Positions 12,329-21,520 are shown, counted from the first letter of the stretch. The stretch: DNA of 64,000 nucleotides from Hymenolepis diminuta (GCA_900708905.1 CAADRB010000032.1:1400979-1464978); one strand, 5' to 3'. Notes: a model not told the origin generated them from the letters alone. A program made the numbers and translations.

Positions 12329-12432
12329 AGGTTTACCGGGGCCACATGGATCAAAAAGATGGAATAAGTCAGGCCACTCATGTTGCCAGATGATTTCGGG
12401 GTGGCTTGACCTGATGTGGCCCCGGTAGACCT
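12329..12432. repeat. 104-bp inverted-repeat element related to family 4
   Basis: The ends are 19-bp inverted repeats with one mismatch: AGGTTTACCGGGGCCACAT at 12329-12347 against the complement of ATGTGGCCCCGGTAGACCT at 12414-12432. The left half (GGGGCCACATGGATC, GATGGAATAAGTCAGG) matches the family 4 repeats at 8578 and 19262. It could be a MITE-like element or a transcript-level hairpin. A further remnant of the end (CCGTTAGACCTGCCGAGG) is seen at about 14125. Confidence 0.6.
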
Positions 12433-13036
12433 CATGTTATTACGAATACAAAATTAAAATATCATGCTCTGAATATACGACAATATTACAGATTTTAAAT
12501 GAAATTGAGTATAGTAAATTTAGAAACACAAAAATTTCACTTATCGAATGCTTTTCAAAACCATTACATTGTTTTACATGATATATCTTAGGAAATATCA
12601 GGATGTCTATTCATCAATAATTATAAAATAACTCTAATACTAACGTGAAAGTGAAATTAATCGAGTCATGATGTTCAAGTAATTAAAATGTGTATTTCTT
12701 GTGTTCAACAAGCGAAAGTGGAACTACGGGAAGGATATATAAAATATCCTTTAGGTTAACTAAAGGCAGCATGTGGCAGCAACTCATGACAATATAGAGT
12801 ATCAGAGAAGTTAAAAAATAATGGATATACTTAATTAAATAGGACATTTTTAAAAATATGAATAATCTTATAATTCACTATTTATTATTCTTAAATTTGA
12901 TTCAGATATGATATTAAAGATAATAGAAAAATGTGGCTGTGTCATTTTGTTTAAGATGACAACTATCTTGTGTATTAAAATGGAGCTGGGGTGAGCGTGC
13001 TTGCTGAAATATCGATGCCAAACTTCTCGATCGAGG
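12433..13036. other. Upstream of snoRNA host gene 1, nothing recognised
   Basis: Must hold or lie near the promoter of the first snoRNA host copy, since the following duplicated block begins abruptly at 13037. No TATA-like arrangement could be assigned with confidence. Confidence 0.3.
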
Positions 13037-13119
13037 GATATATGCATCACCATCTGACAGCGTATTTTGATTGTTTGTCCCTTTCTTTTAGATCTCAGGC
13101 TTTGTAAAGGTAAACAGAA

Positions 13120-13195
13120 TATTTTAATGATGATTTCCCATCACGACGGTCTTCGTGCGTGGTTGTGACGACAAACTGTGATACTGACTGTATGC
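13120..13195 (+). ncRNA. Box C/D snoRNA, family a
   Basis: C box ATGATGA at 13127-13133 and D box CTGA at 13184-13187, flanked by ACAG and CTGT that can pair. It sits in the intron between exons 13092-13109 and 13219-13274. An internal GTGACGA could act as C'. I found no certain rRNA target. Confidence 0.65.
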
Positions 13196-13277
13196 CTAAC
13201 AGACGTTTTACTTTCTAGACATTCTTCGGTGTAAGCAAATTTGTCACGGTAGCGTGGACTGAGGGAGTCTAACGGTG

Positions 13278-13347
13278 AGTAAAATGATGGAAACAGATCC
13301 AACTTTGAATCATGATATAATTTAACGAGTTTTTAACTGATGTTTTA
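13278..13347 (+). ncRNA. Box C/D snoRNA, family b (possible 18S guide)
   Basis: C box ATGATGG at 13284-13290 and D box CTGA at 13337-13340. The terminal stem TAAAA/TTTTA closes the two boxes. The segment AGATCCAACT is the exact complement of AGTTGGATCT in the conserved 18S segment containing AAAGCTCGTAGTTGG (recalled from known 18S), followed by a D'-like TTTGA. It is intronic, starting a few bases after a GTGAGT donor. A diverged paralogue is at 21208. Confidence 0.7.
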
Positions 13348-13394
13348 TTTGACAACCCACTGTCTTGTTTTAGATTGGCATGAAGTAAGTTGAA

Positions 13395-13457
13395 TTTTAA
13401 TGATGACAAACTTCTTTCCCCGGATGAGGAATGATTACATTTGATTCCCTGAACCTA
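13395..13457 (+). ncRNA. Box C/D snoRNA, family c (possible 28S guide)
   Basis: C box ATGATGA at 13400-13406 and D box CTGA at 13449-13452, with ATGATTA as a C' candidate. The stretch CTTCTTTCCCC is complementary to GGGGAAAGAAG, which as I recall precedes ACCCTGTTGAGCTTGACTC in 28S rRNA. Paralogues at 13655 and 21322. Confidence 0.7.
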
Positions 13458-13542
13458 AGTTGATATTGGTGTCTAGTTATTTTTAGATGGTATCGGCGAT
13501 AGTAATCAGAAAGTCCTTACAAATCTAAAATGTAAGCACCTG

Positions 13543-13605
13543 AAGATAATGATGTCATCTTTCGGGTCTTATTAATCATGAAGACAACCCATTTACTGAA
13601 TAAAC
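13543..13605 (+). ncRNA. Box C/D snoRNA, family d (28S guide)
   Basis: C box ATGATGT at 13549-13555 and D box CTGA at 13596-13599; ATGAAGA serves as a C' candidate. CATCTTTCGGGTC is the exact complement of GACCCGAAAGATG, a very conserved 28S segment (followed by GTGAACTATGCC). Paralogues at 13780 and 21455 keep this guide unchanged while the rest drifts, which argues for function. Confidence 0.75.
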
Positions 13606-13654
13606 CAACGGTAAAGCTTACTGTTTTTGCTTTTTAGGTCGATTGATGTAATAC

Positions 13655-13718
13655 CTGTTTGATGATGACAAACTTCTTTCCCCGATTGAGGAATGATTAA
13701 GACTGATTTCCTGGAAAT
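13655..13718 (+). ncRNA. Box C/D snoRNA, family c, second copy
   Basis: C box ATGATGA at 13662-13668, followed by the same CTTCTTTCCCC guide as at 13395 and a similar GAGGAATGATTA. The base equivalent of the family D box reads CCTGG here, but CTGA at 13703-13706 lies a few bases upstream and may be used instead. Confidence 0.6.
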
Positions 13719-13779
13719 TACTCAATCAAACACCTTTTTTCTAGGTGTATTTCCAAAGGTTTTGTGGTGAGTTTATGAA

Positions 13780-13840
13780 TTGTAATGCTATCTTTCGGGT
13801 CCTATTTGTCATGAAGACAATCATATTTACTGACATTCGT
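13780..13840 (+). ncRNA. Box C/D snoRNA-like, family d, weak C box
   Basis: The guide ATCTTTCGGGTC and ATGAAGACAA match the families at 13543 and 21455, and a D box CTGA is present at 13830-13833. The C box position reads AATGCTA instead of ATGATGN, so this copy may be a decaying pseudogene. Confidence 0.5.
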
Positions 13841-13955
13841 AAATTAACAGCCATTTTTTAGGCTGAATATCAGGATGACCTGGACCATCGTGCTTCAAAC
13901 TATTAATGGATTGTTTATATATGAAATTGACAAATAAAAGCTTGCTCTTGTTAAT

Positions 13956-14319
13956 TGCTTTTAAAACTCGGCATAGCTCTGCTAAGGATGCTCTATTTGG
14001 TATGAATTGTTGTAGGACTGCATGGATTTTCTTCGATTTGTTGGTAATATGAAGTTTCAAAGTCATGATTTGTTTTTTTTTCGTGATAGCAATCTCCATT
14101 ATGGCTGTCATGATAATTTTATACCGTTAGACCTGCCGAGGTTTTATGCGTAGCTGTATAGTAAAAGTGAGAATTAGGAGGTAGGGCTCGTACACGTGTA
14201 CATGCAGTGATGATGGTCGAGGAAGCATCTCGCCGTTCTTGGTCGTTGATCACTGTCATTGGTTCTCTCCTGGGAGTGGCTTGTGATTGGTAAAAAGTGA
14301 AGATGACTGGTTACCTTGT
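13956..14319. other. Between snoRNA host 1 and assembly gap, nothing recognised
   Basis: Contains only the remnant of a family 4 repeat end near 14125. No ORF or RNA is supported. Confidence 0.4.
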
Positions 14320-14511
14320 NNNNNNNNNNNNNNNNNNNNNNNNNNNNNNNNNNNNNNNNNNNNNNNNNNNNNNNNNNNNNNNNNNNNNNNNNNNNNNNNN
14401 NNNNNNNNNNNNNNNNNNNNNNNNNNNNNNNNNNNNNNNNNNNNNNNNNNNNNNNNNNNNNNNNNNNNNNNNNNNNNNNNNNNNNNNNNNNNNNNNNNNN
14501 NNNNNNNNNNN
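14320..14511. other. Assembly gap (192 N)
   Basis: A run of N. All ORFs called across it are artefacts. Confidence 1.
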
Positions 14512-15356
14512 TATTTGCGGAAGGACCAAGGCTAGTTGAAGCTCAATTTTTCGGGCTAAGCTGTACGTCTTACGAATTAAGAACCTCCTAAATCGTAAAA
14601 CCAAAGTTGATGTACAATGGTAACGGATATCGAAGTGTGAATAACAGAATAGCTGGTTCTTTGATGGATAATGGTGGTAACCTCTGCCGTGTAAACATGG
14701 TGTGCGTATTCGCTTCAAGAATAAGGGGGAATGGACTGATTACTCGATTTGCATAAGCGTTTAGGCGTAAAATTGGATTAAGCCCCAGCTTGAAAAATAT
14801 TTTTTTTTTGGAAGACGAAGAAAATAAAGTCTTGCTTTCGGAGCTGGCAAGCCGACCCTTCCACTACTGTTTAAAAGCAGGTACCCTATCTGCCTGTTGA
14901 ATTTGGTTACGATTTAGATATTACCAATTTGGGATAAATAAAATTTTCATAGCTATTCTTCCAAGCTCTTGGAAGTTTGCTAATAACAATTTTGGAAATA
15001 GACACTGGTACTTGCATTGGGGAAGAAATGTCCGTCTCCAAACTAGATAACAGTGTAAAACTCAATAAATCGGCGCAAAGTAGCAAAGATGAATTGATAA
15101 GCTCTTGCGAGAGATTTGAGTCAGCTAAAGGGAAAAATGATAAACGAATTAAGAACACGTTGGGTAAGGCAAGAATACGACAGAACTGTTTGGCAAATCC
15201 CTTCATGCTTTTGCATGGAATGGTTAACTCTCCTCCCGCTTAAATCGAAAATGTGGGGCCAAAAGTACTCACCCACGTCGCCTAGTTGGACTATTGTACT
15301 TTCCATGCAAGGGGTTTACTTTAGGACAGACACAACAATACAGTAACTGTATAATC
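14512..15356. other. No gene recognised, adjacent to the LTR
   Basis: Several short ORFs overlap on both strands between 14900 and 15350 but none shows a known domain. Sequence quality and origin are unclear because the assembly gap adjoins it. Confidence 0.3.
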
Positions 15357-15832
15357 TGTTGGAGTTAAGATAACAGTTACTATTTCGCAGTTGTTTGAGT
15401 AAGAGCTAACAACAATTGTGGAGCAGAATACCAAGAGTTGATCAGATCAAGATGTACTAAAAAAAGTCACAATGAGGATTGAAGTGAGAGAGAGAGGTTG
15501 GAGCGTACTGAGGAAGAGAGGAGATGAACTGGAAGCGTAGGAGCCGGTAACTGACACACATGCGTTATCTTTTGAGTGGAAAACAAAGTTTTATAAGAGT
15601 CATTTGGGTAAGGACGCACGAAGACATGGGTACAGACGTACTTTTTAAGCGAAACGAGGCAGTTATACAAAGTGGGGACAGCGATGGGCGTGTTTAGACA
15701 CGACGGATAGCGGTTATGCACCATAGGGGCATAAAAGACATCACTCCAGATTCGTAGACAAAAAACTGAAGTATTGTCATAGGGAATGCGAATAAAAAGT
15801 AATGCTGGAAATGCATAGAGAGTCATCCTTCA
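15357..15832 (-). repeat. 3' LTR of the degraded Ty3/gypsy element
   Basis: On the minus strand it begins TGAAGGATGACTC (15832) and ends ...CTTAACTCCAACA (15357), TG...CA as expected. It follows the pol end of the element in the same orientation, directly after a polypurine tract at 15833-15845. It shares its length and order of blocks with the solo copies at 5488-5906 and 60217-60662. Confidence 0.65.
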
Positions 15833-15845
15833 GCTTCCTCCCAGC
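15833..15845 (-). promoter_or_regulatory. Polypurine tract (plus-strand primer site)
   Basis: The minus strand reads GGCTGGGAGGAAGC immediately before the LTR start. A purine-rich tract at this exact place is the priming site for second-strand DNA synthesis in LTR retroelements and fixes the LTR border. Confidence 0.6.
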
Positions 15846-15998
15846 CTTGTGGTACGTAAAGGCGACAAAATTTCTGGCTGTGAATTGGTCCTAGTGTAAT
15901 TGTCCTGTTCAAGCCAAATGTCTTATTCTTCGGGAGACCGTAGGAAGTAGACGACGAAACGGACGAAATTTGAACGGAAGCGTAGTGGATAATCATTT

Positions 15999-18130
15999 CT
16001 AAACCTTGCAACGATCTGGGAAACGTACATGCCTTCCACTATGAGTAAGTAGTATTGGTTTTTCTGTTTCCTTATCTGGAGGGTTCGGATGAAACATTAG
16101 AGCGGCGTTTTCAGTTACTAGCCTGTCAAGATAGGCAGGTTTTACGCGATCCATCGAAACAACAGCTTTTCTGCCATTCTTAAGGATAGTGAAAGTCTTT
16201 TCACTCCTTTGAAGGACAGGAGAAGGGCCATCATAAATCGGCTTGAGAGGCTTACAGATAGTGTCATGACGAAGAAAAATGTGGAAACAGGTTTTTAAAT
16301 CAGCGGGAATGAAAAACTGGGTTGGAGGCAAGTTGGATCGGGAGGGTTTGTAGATTTTGCATGTTGGAGCGTTGACGTTCTACATAATTTACAGGGTTTG
16401 GCAAAAGAGAATCGTTAGAAGGAGATAGAAACTGACCAGAGAGTTTGAGAGGAAATCTAAAAACCATTTCTACAGTGAGACAATAAAGGTCGTCTTTGAC
16501 TGCCGTTCGGATACCAGGAGGACTAAAGGAAGGGCTTCTGTCCAACTCTCAGGTGTACAATGGGCGGTAAGGGCTGCTTTCAGTTGACGGTGGATACGTT
16601 CGACCAGGCCGCTGGCTTGCAGATGATACGCAGTTGTGTGAATCCGATTGGTCCCAATAAGATTAGTTAGTTCAGAAAGACTCAAATTGTGTTCCACAGT
16701 CTGTAGTCATGGTAGAAGGCACTCCGAATGTGGAGATCCATCTCTTTATGAAGGTCCTGGCGACGATTTCGGCAGCCAAGTCACGCATAGGAAAAGCGTC
16801 TTACCATCGAGAGGAACGGTCGACAATAGTTAGTGGACAGGAGGAACCATTAGAGAGTGGGAGAGGGCCAACAATATAAATATGGACGTGGTCAAGTCTG
16901 AAATCTAGTAGTGGAAATGTTCCGAGTGGAGTTTTAATGCGTTTATCAACTTTCGCTCGCTGGCATTCTTGACAAATTCTTTGTCCAGTTTGCAGTGTCC
17001 TTGAGACAAGATGGCCTGACAAAATGATCGGTGACGAGTTTCGTTGTTGCCCATTTGCAGAGATGTGAGATTGTGAAGAGGTTCGAAAACCTGGCGTCGG
17101 AAAGCTTTTGGGACAGAAGGTCTTGGTAAACCTGTTGAAACGTCACATTTTATCAGACCGGGAGTTGCGAGCAATGGAATGTCTTTTAACCGGAGAGAAG
17201 TCGGACGATTTCGGAACTCCTGAAGCTTGGAGTCGGTCTTTTGAGTTTTAGAGATAGAATGAAAATCAACGGCTTTTGTTACTGCTTCGGCATCGGTTCG
17301 AGAAAGACAATCAGGGACAGTATTGTCGGAGCCCTTAAGGTGTCTGATGTCGTTAGTGAACTGTAGAACGTAACCTAGGTGCTGGGTTTCGCGTGTAGAG
17401 TGGTGATTAAAACTGGCCCGGCTGACATATATCAACGGCTTGTGATCGTGGATTGAAGACCTTCCAGGAGATATCGAAAATGTTTCACCACCTTGTAGAC
17501 CGCCTAAAGCTCCCGCTCAAAAATGCTGTAACATGTCTGAGTGGGTGTCAATTTGGCGGAGAAAAAGGCAAGGGGCCGTATCACATCTTCTGTCCTTTAT
17601 TCCAGTACTGCGCCAACGTAAACCTGTGAAGCGTCCGTTGATAGTGTTAGGGTTGCTTCCGGTTCTTGATATCAGTTAACAAAGTTTTAACTTCTCCAAA
17701 GCCTGTACAGCATAAGGAGTGGGGGAAGGGGAAATTGGCCTTCGTGGATTTGAGTAGTTCAGTGAGCGAAAAAATCACGGTTGCAGAATTGGGAAGCAGT
17801 AAAAATTTATCATACCTAAGAACTGACGAAGTTGATTAATGGATTTCGGTAGTGGTAATTATCAACTCTCCTTTACTTTTCGTCAGTTGGTCGTAAACCT
17901 TTGGTCGATAGAGAATGGCCAAGAAAAAGTAGGGTATTTAGCCCAATTTCGATTTTGGAGAGATTTATGATGAATCCATGAAAATTTAGCAGTTCAAAAA
18001 CAATCTCTAAATGTGTCTTATGTTCCCTTCATTTACGTTGGCCACAAGGATGTCGTCAATATAGGCAAAATTGTTATTTAACCAAACGGGACAGATTTTA
18101 CTTGAATGTCACGTATAGAACAAAGTCATT
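15999..18130 (-). pseudogene. Degraded Ty3/gypsy pol (RT end, RNase H, integrase)
   Basis: Read from 18130 down. A reverse transcriptase active-site block YIDDILVAN lies near 18050-18025, and an RNase H start with TDAS and VGAVL near 17640-17600. The RNase H/connection block ending IRHLKGSDN and DCLSR is near 17360-17300, followed by a zinc-binding region and integrase core (TIVDRSS near 16830-16810; GLVERIHRQLKAALTAH near 16620-16560). The C-terminal part near 16160-16000 has SMDRVKPAYL and SGRHVRFPDR, an ending typical of gypsy elements in flatworm genomes. The frame is broken many times by shifts and stops, and a stretch of reverse transcriptase just before YIDD is missing. No gag or 5' LTR is seen, so the copy is 5'-truncated and inactive. 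Confidence 0.85.
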
Positions 18131-18919
18131 TTTCGTGAGAGATAAGAACACCTAAAGACTAAATTCACCACAGTACAGCAGCATCAAGACTGTCTGAGTC
18201 AGGATGAGCGGGTTAAAAATGGTAATGGTAGCACATATTAAGAGAAGAGAGATAGATACACAAGAGAAGACATTAGTGTATTAATGATAATGAAATCGGA
18301 ACACATTTCACTAAATTTCTACTGTCGCAATGTGTTTAATTAATTTCGTTGGCGTGAGGTTAAGTTAAATTTCTCCATTTGTGTCTGCATGAAAATAATT
18401 TACCCTTAATGCCTAATTGACCGGACCGAATTTTTGTTCAATGCCGAGTTTCTTGACTAAACATCAAGAGTATGCTTGTTCATACTGCACACTAGTTATG
18501 AAATAGCCCAGTTTAAAAAAGGTAATTTGAGAACAGATAACTCTGAAAAATGGACAACTGAGCAAGTTATGAAAAGAACATTTCTCTTTAGAAGTTGTAG
18601 TCCTTTATTACTGACATATTCATTTTCGAAACACGAACGGGGAAAAGACCCGTTTAAGGATTACAGATGGGTTTGATTTCGAACTGCTTAAATGTGTTTA
18701 AAAATCATGCACCTAGTTGACTTTAAATTGATGTATGTCGAATTTATAAGCACTAACAAATAATTATGGATATTTTATCTGTTAACTAGACATTGAAAAA
18801 GAAATACAAATGAATTACTTTTGATTATTCTGTAACGAGATGTAATTTAATTATCGAGTGATATTGTAGAATAAAGATTTTCGTGTAACTTAGTGCTATA
18901 ATGGCTTGTTCTGTTATGG
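18131..18919. other. Intergenic, nothing recognised
   Basis: Flank beyond the broken 5' side of the gypsy element. No LTR, gag or gene is seen. Confidence 0.4.
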
Positions 18920-19135
18920 ATGTGACCACTGTGCAAAGTGACACAACATTGAAAAAATAGACGGAATTAGTCAGATAACTCGTGTCGCCAAAACAATTTG
19001 GAGGTGACCAGGAAGGCCACCATAGTTTGTTGATAGAAATTAGTTTATGCACAGATATTTCATCGTGAGACGTCTGTCACGTCTGGTAGTTGATGCCTCC
19101 TTGTGATGACAGGTATCCGGATAGGTTTCCGCTAC
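18920..19135 (+). repeat. Dispersed repeat, family 4, copy 2
   Basis: Blocks TGGAATTAGTCAGATAACTCG-like, GGAGGTGACC, GTTGATAGAAATTAGTTTATG and a GTGAGACGTCTGTCACG part appear in the same order as in the copy at 19262. Diverged. Confidence 0.45.
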
Positions 19136-19261
19136 ATACAAGAAAATCATATTTTCCAAAAAACAATTCCTTTATTTAAGATTCATTATTTCCCATCTTG
19201 GAGTTTCCTATTATTTTAATTCCCTTTTATTCAAACGATTTTATTTATGTGATAACATTGA

Positions 19262-19590
19262 GGGTCCATCGGGGTCACATCGATCGAATAGATGGAATAT
19301 GTCAAGTCAGCCATATCGTCAACTCAATTCGGAGGTGGCAGACAAGCCACCTCAGTTCACTAATTAGTAAATTAGTTTTATATACAAAACATTTCTTTGT
19401 TAGACATCAGTCATATCTCGTTATCTCGGCGTCTCGGTGTCTCGGGATGATGATCAACATCAGTTTAGGTATCTATGTGCAAACACACAGCGGGACCACC
19501 TGTGGACACTATAGCGGAGATCTTATCGCCAGTCAGTCATTTCTAACCATCATGTGTTGATAGACATCTGCTGGCTATAGCAATTTGTCT
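19262..19590 (+). repeat. Dispersed repeat, family 4, copy 3 (longest)
   Basis: It starts GGTCCATCGGGGTCACATCG, shares GATGGAATATGTCAAGTCAG and TAAATTAGTTTTATATACAA with the copy at 8578, and extends through CTCGGCGTCTCGGTGTCTCGG to about 19590. The plus-strand ORF 19198-19560 is a product of the repeat. Internal GGTGGC...GCCACC could form a hairpin. Confidence 0.5.
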
Positions 19591-20702
19591 AACTGGCGAA
19601 ATTTAAAAAAGTCAGATTTGAAATTCTCCTCAGTGTACTCGCTCATTATTTTCCCTTTCTAAGCTTTACTTGATTTTAATCTGCTAAAATAATTCTGATT
19701 TGATCAAATGTTGTTTCAGACACTACGTCGTGGGGAGTGATTTTTCACATAAACCATAAAATATTTGGACCAAATTTATTCAATTATAATGCCTTGACTA
19801 TTTCAAAATTCTAAATATTAAAAGGGATTTTCATAATTACTGGATTAGAAGATTGTTTTGGGCTTTCAGATTGTCAAAGGAAAAAGCAGCGACTGATAAC
19901 TACAATGAATATTGATATATCGACCACGCTAAACCAATTAAAATGGCAAAGCGTTTTAGAATCCGACTGATACGTATTAAGTGAATGAAATAACATCTTT
20001 CACTAGTCACTCGCAGATTTTAAGGTAGCATTTATCAATTATTGAACTTCAATATCGTATTAATTAATATATAAACTTAGTAAATAAATATGTCCTGGAA
20101 TTTCGGTTATAGTGGGAGAAATGTAGGTTAATCCCAAAATTCAGACTCGAAGTAATGAATCTCACAATAATTCCAAGAGCTCCTTCGTTTTCACCTTTTT
20201 TTCAGGTTCTGTCATATTTGATTTACATTACATGAATAGCTCAAAGTTTATTATGGGATTACATTTTATGAGAACATATTCCAAACCATGAAAGAAGTGC
20301 ATCATATTATCTATTATTAAAAAATTATTATTTCGCCATATCATACTTGAAAAATTTTAAGTGTGTATGTGGATACCGTAACTCACATATTTTTTTCAAA
20401 AAAGATAATAATTCACCAATTGATAGTGTAAGTGTAACGAAATTAGCGTACATAACGAAAAATAAACAGTAAAGTTATAATTACGTACCAGTCATATTAA
20501 ATTTGTTTTGAATCGCCTTAGTGTCAAAAAGTTGAGAATAAGTTAAAATTAGTTTGATTTCTTAAAACTGATAGAATATAACGAGTGTGTTATAATTAAC
20601 AGTATCGGCATGCATTATGATGAGGGTTCGTGGCGTGGGATTCTGCGTCTCTCCTGTAAGCCTTAACTGATGAATTCTAAACACCAAACCTTTTGATTGA
20701 GT
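19591..20702. other. Upstream of snoRNA host gene 2, nothing recognised
   Basis: AT-rich; no exon, promoter or repeat could be assigned. The exact duplication starts at 20703. Confidence 0.35.
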
Positions 20703-20785
20703 GATATATGCATCACCATCTGACAGCGTATTTTGATTGTTTGTCCCTTTCTTTTAGATCTCAGGCTTTGTAAAGGTAAACAGAA

Positions 20786-20861
20786 TATTTTAATGATGAT
20801 TTCCCATCACGACGGTCTTCGTGCGTGGTTGTGACGACAAACTGTGATACTGACTGTATGC
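20786..20861 (+). ncRNA. Box C/D snoRNA, family a (identical copy)
   Basis: Identical to 13120-13195; C box ATGATGA at 20793-20799, D box CTGA at 20850-20853. Confidence 0.65.
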
Positions 20862-20943
20862 CTAACAGACGTTTTACTTTCTAGACATTCTTCGGTGTAA
20901 GCAAATTTGTCACGGTAGCGTGGACTGAGGGAGTCTAACGGTG

Positions 20944-21013
20944 AGTAAAATGATGGAAACAGATCCAACTTTGAATCATGATATAATTTAACGAGTTTTT
21001 AACTGATGTTTTA
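20944..21013 (+). ncRNA. Box C/D snoRNA, family b (identical copy)
   Basis: Identical to 13278-13347, including the AGATCCAACT guide toward 18S rRNA. Confidence 0.7.
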
Positions 21014-21060
21014 TTTGACAACCCACTGTCTTGTTTTAGATTGGCATGAAGTAAGTTGAA

Positions 21061-21123
21061 TTTTAATGATGACAAACTTCTTTCCCCGGATGAGGAATGA
21101 TTACATTTGATTCCCTGAACCTA
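21061..21123 (+). ncRNA. Box C/D snoRNA, family c (identical copy)
   Basis: Identical to 13395-13457, including the CTTCTTTCCCC guide toward 28S rRNA. Confidence 0.7.
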
Positions 21124-21207
21124 AGTAGATATTGAAGTCCATTATTTTTTGCAGTTTCGATTTTAAAGAAAGCGGACCGGCTTAAGCTCAATCGAAAAAT
21201 CACAGGT

Positions 21208-21280
21208 GAGTTAGGTGATGGAAATAGATCCAACTTTGATTTATGATAGCATCTAACGAGCTTGTTATGACTGACATCTC
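21208..21280 (+). ncRNA. Box C/D snoRNA, family b paralogue
   Basis: C box GTGATGG at 21215-21221, D box CTGA at 21271-21274. The guide AGATCCAACTTTGAT is kept although flanking positions differ from the copy 200 bases upstream; it also has AACGAGCTTG where that copy has AACGAGTTTT. Confidence 0.7.
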
Positions 21281-21321
21281 GCATTAAAAACTTTTCTGTT
21301 TAGGTTAATACAAGGTGCCTA

Positions 21322-21395
21322 CCTTATTCATGATGACAATCTTCTTTCTCCATATGAAGAATGATTATGAAGGATTCTCGGACGAATTGGGTTTA
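21322..21395 (+). ncRNA. Box C/D snoRNA relic, family c
   Basis: C box ATGATGA at 21330-21336 and a related guide CTTCTTTCTCC with one change. Where the D box should be the sequence reads TCGGACGA, with no CTGA, so it is probably a pseudogene. Confidence 0.45.
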
Positions 21396-21454
21396 TTGTA
21401 GTTTATTAATTTTAGATTGCACAGGGAGCGAACTGAACGTTATTGGTAAGTAGC

Positions 21455-21520
21455 ATCTAACATGATGCCATCTTTCGGGTCCTATTAAACATGAAGACAA
21501 CCTCTTTACTGAGATCAGCT
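21455..21520 (+). ncRNA. Box C/D snoRNA, family d paralogue (28S guide)
   Basis: C box ATGATGC at 21462-21468, D box CTGA at 21509-21512, C'-like ATGAAGA. The guide CATCTTTCGGGTC is complementary to conserved 28S GACCCGAAAGATG. All elements are intact. Confidence 0.75.

Larger units (their letters stand above)
13037..13460 (+). repeat. Exact 424-bp duplication, copy 1
   Basis: Every base matches 20703-21126 (offset 7666), compared by eye line by line. The match stops on the left at G/T (13036/20702) and on the right at T/A (13461/21127). It spans the first snoRNA exons and three snoRNAs of the host gene. Confidence 0.9.
13092..13955 (+). ncRNA. snoRNA host gene 1 (non-coding, multi-exon)
   Basis: A chain of tiny exons is delimited by clear acceptors and GTAAG/GTGAG-type donors: about 13092-13109, 13219-13274, 13374-13384, 13487-13531, 13638-13647, 13745-13766 and a last exon from 13862, with AATAAA at 13933-13938. 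The exons share no open frame, while almost every intron carries one box C/D snoRNA 10-20 bases after the donor. This is the architecture of UHG/GAS5-type host genes, in which the spliced RNA is a by-product and the introns release the snoRNAs. The 5' end is not identified. Exons of 10-11 bases are unusually small, so some borders may be off. The promoter is not visible. A related gene lies 7.7 kb downstream. Confidence 0.65.
20703..21126 (+). repeat. Exact 424-bp duplication, copy 2
   Basis: Identical to 13037-13460. Downstream of 21126 the sequence differs, yet still contains paralogous snoRNAs in the same b, c, d order, so the two gene copies are related beyond the identical block. Confidence 0.9.

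Noticed and set aside
14287..14718. ORFs across 14287-14718 on both strands
   Set aside because: They run through the 192-N gap; the translation is mostly X.
15467..16011. Minus-strand ORFs of 119 and 62 codons
   Set aside because: They lie in the LTR and in the region between pol and LTR of the gypsy element; readings of repeat sequence.
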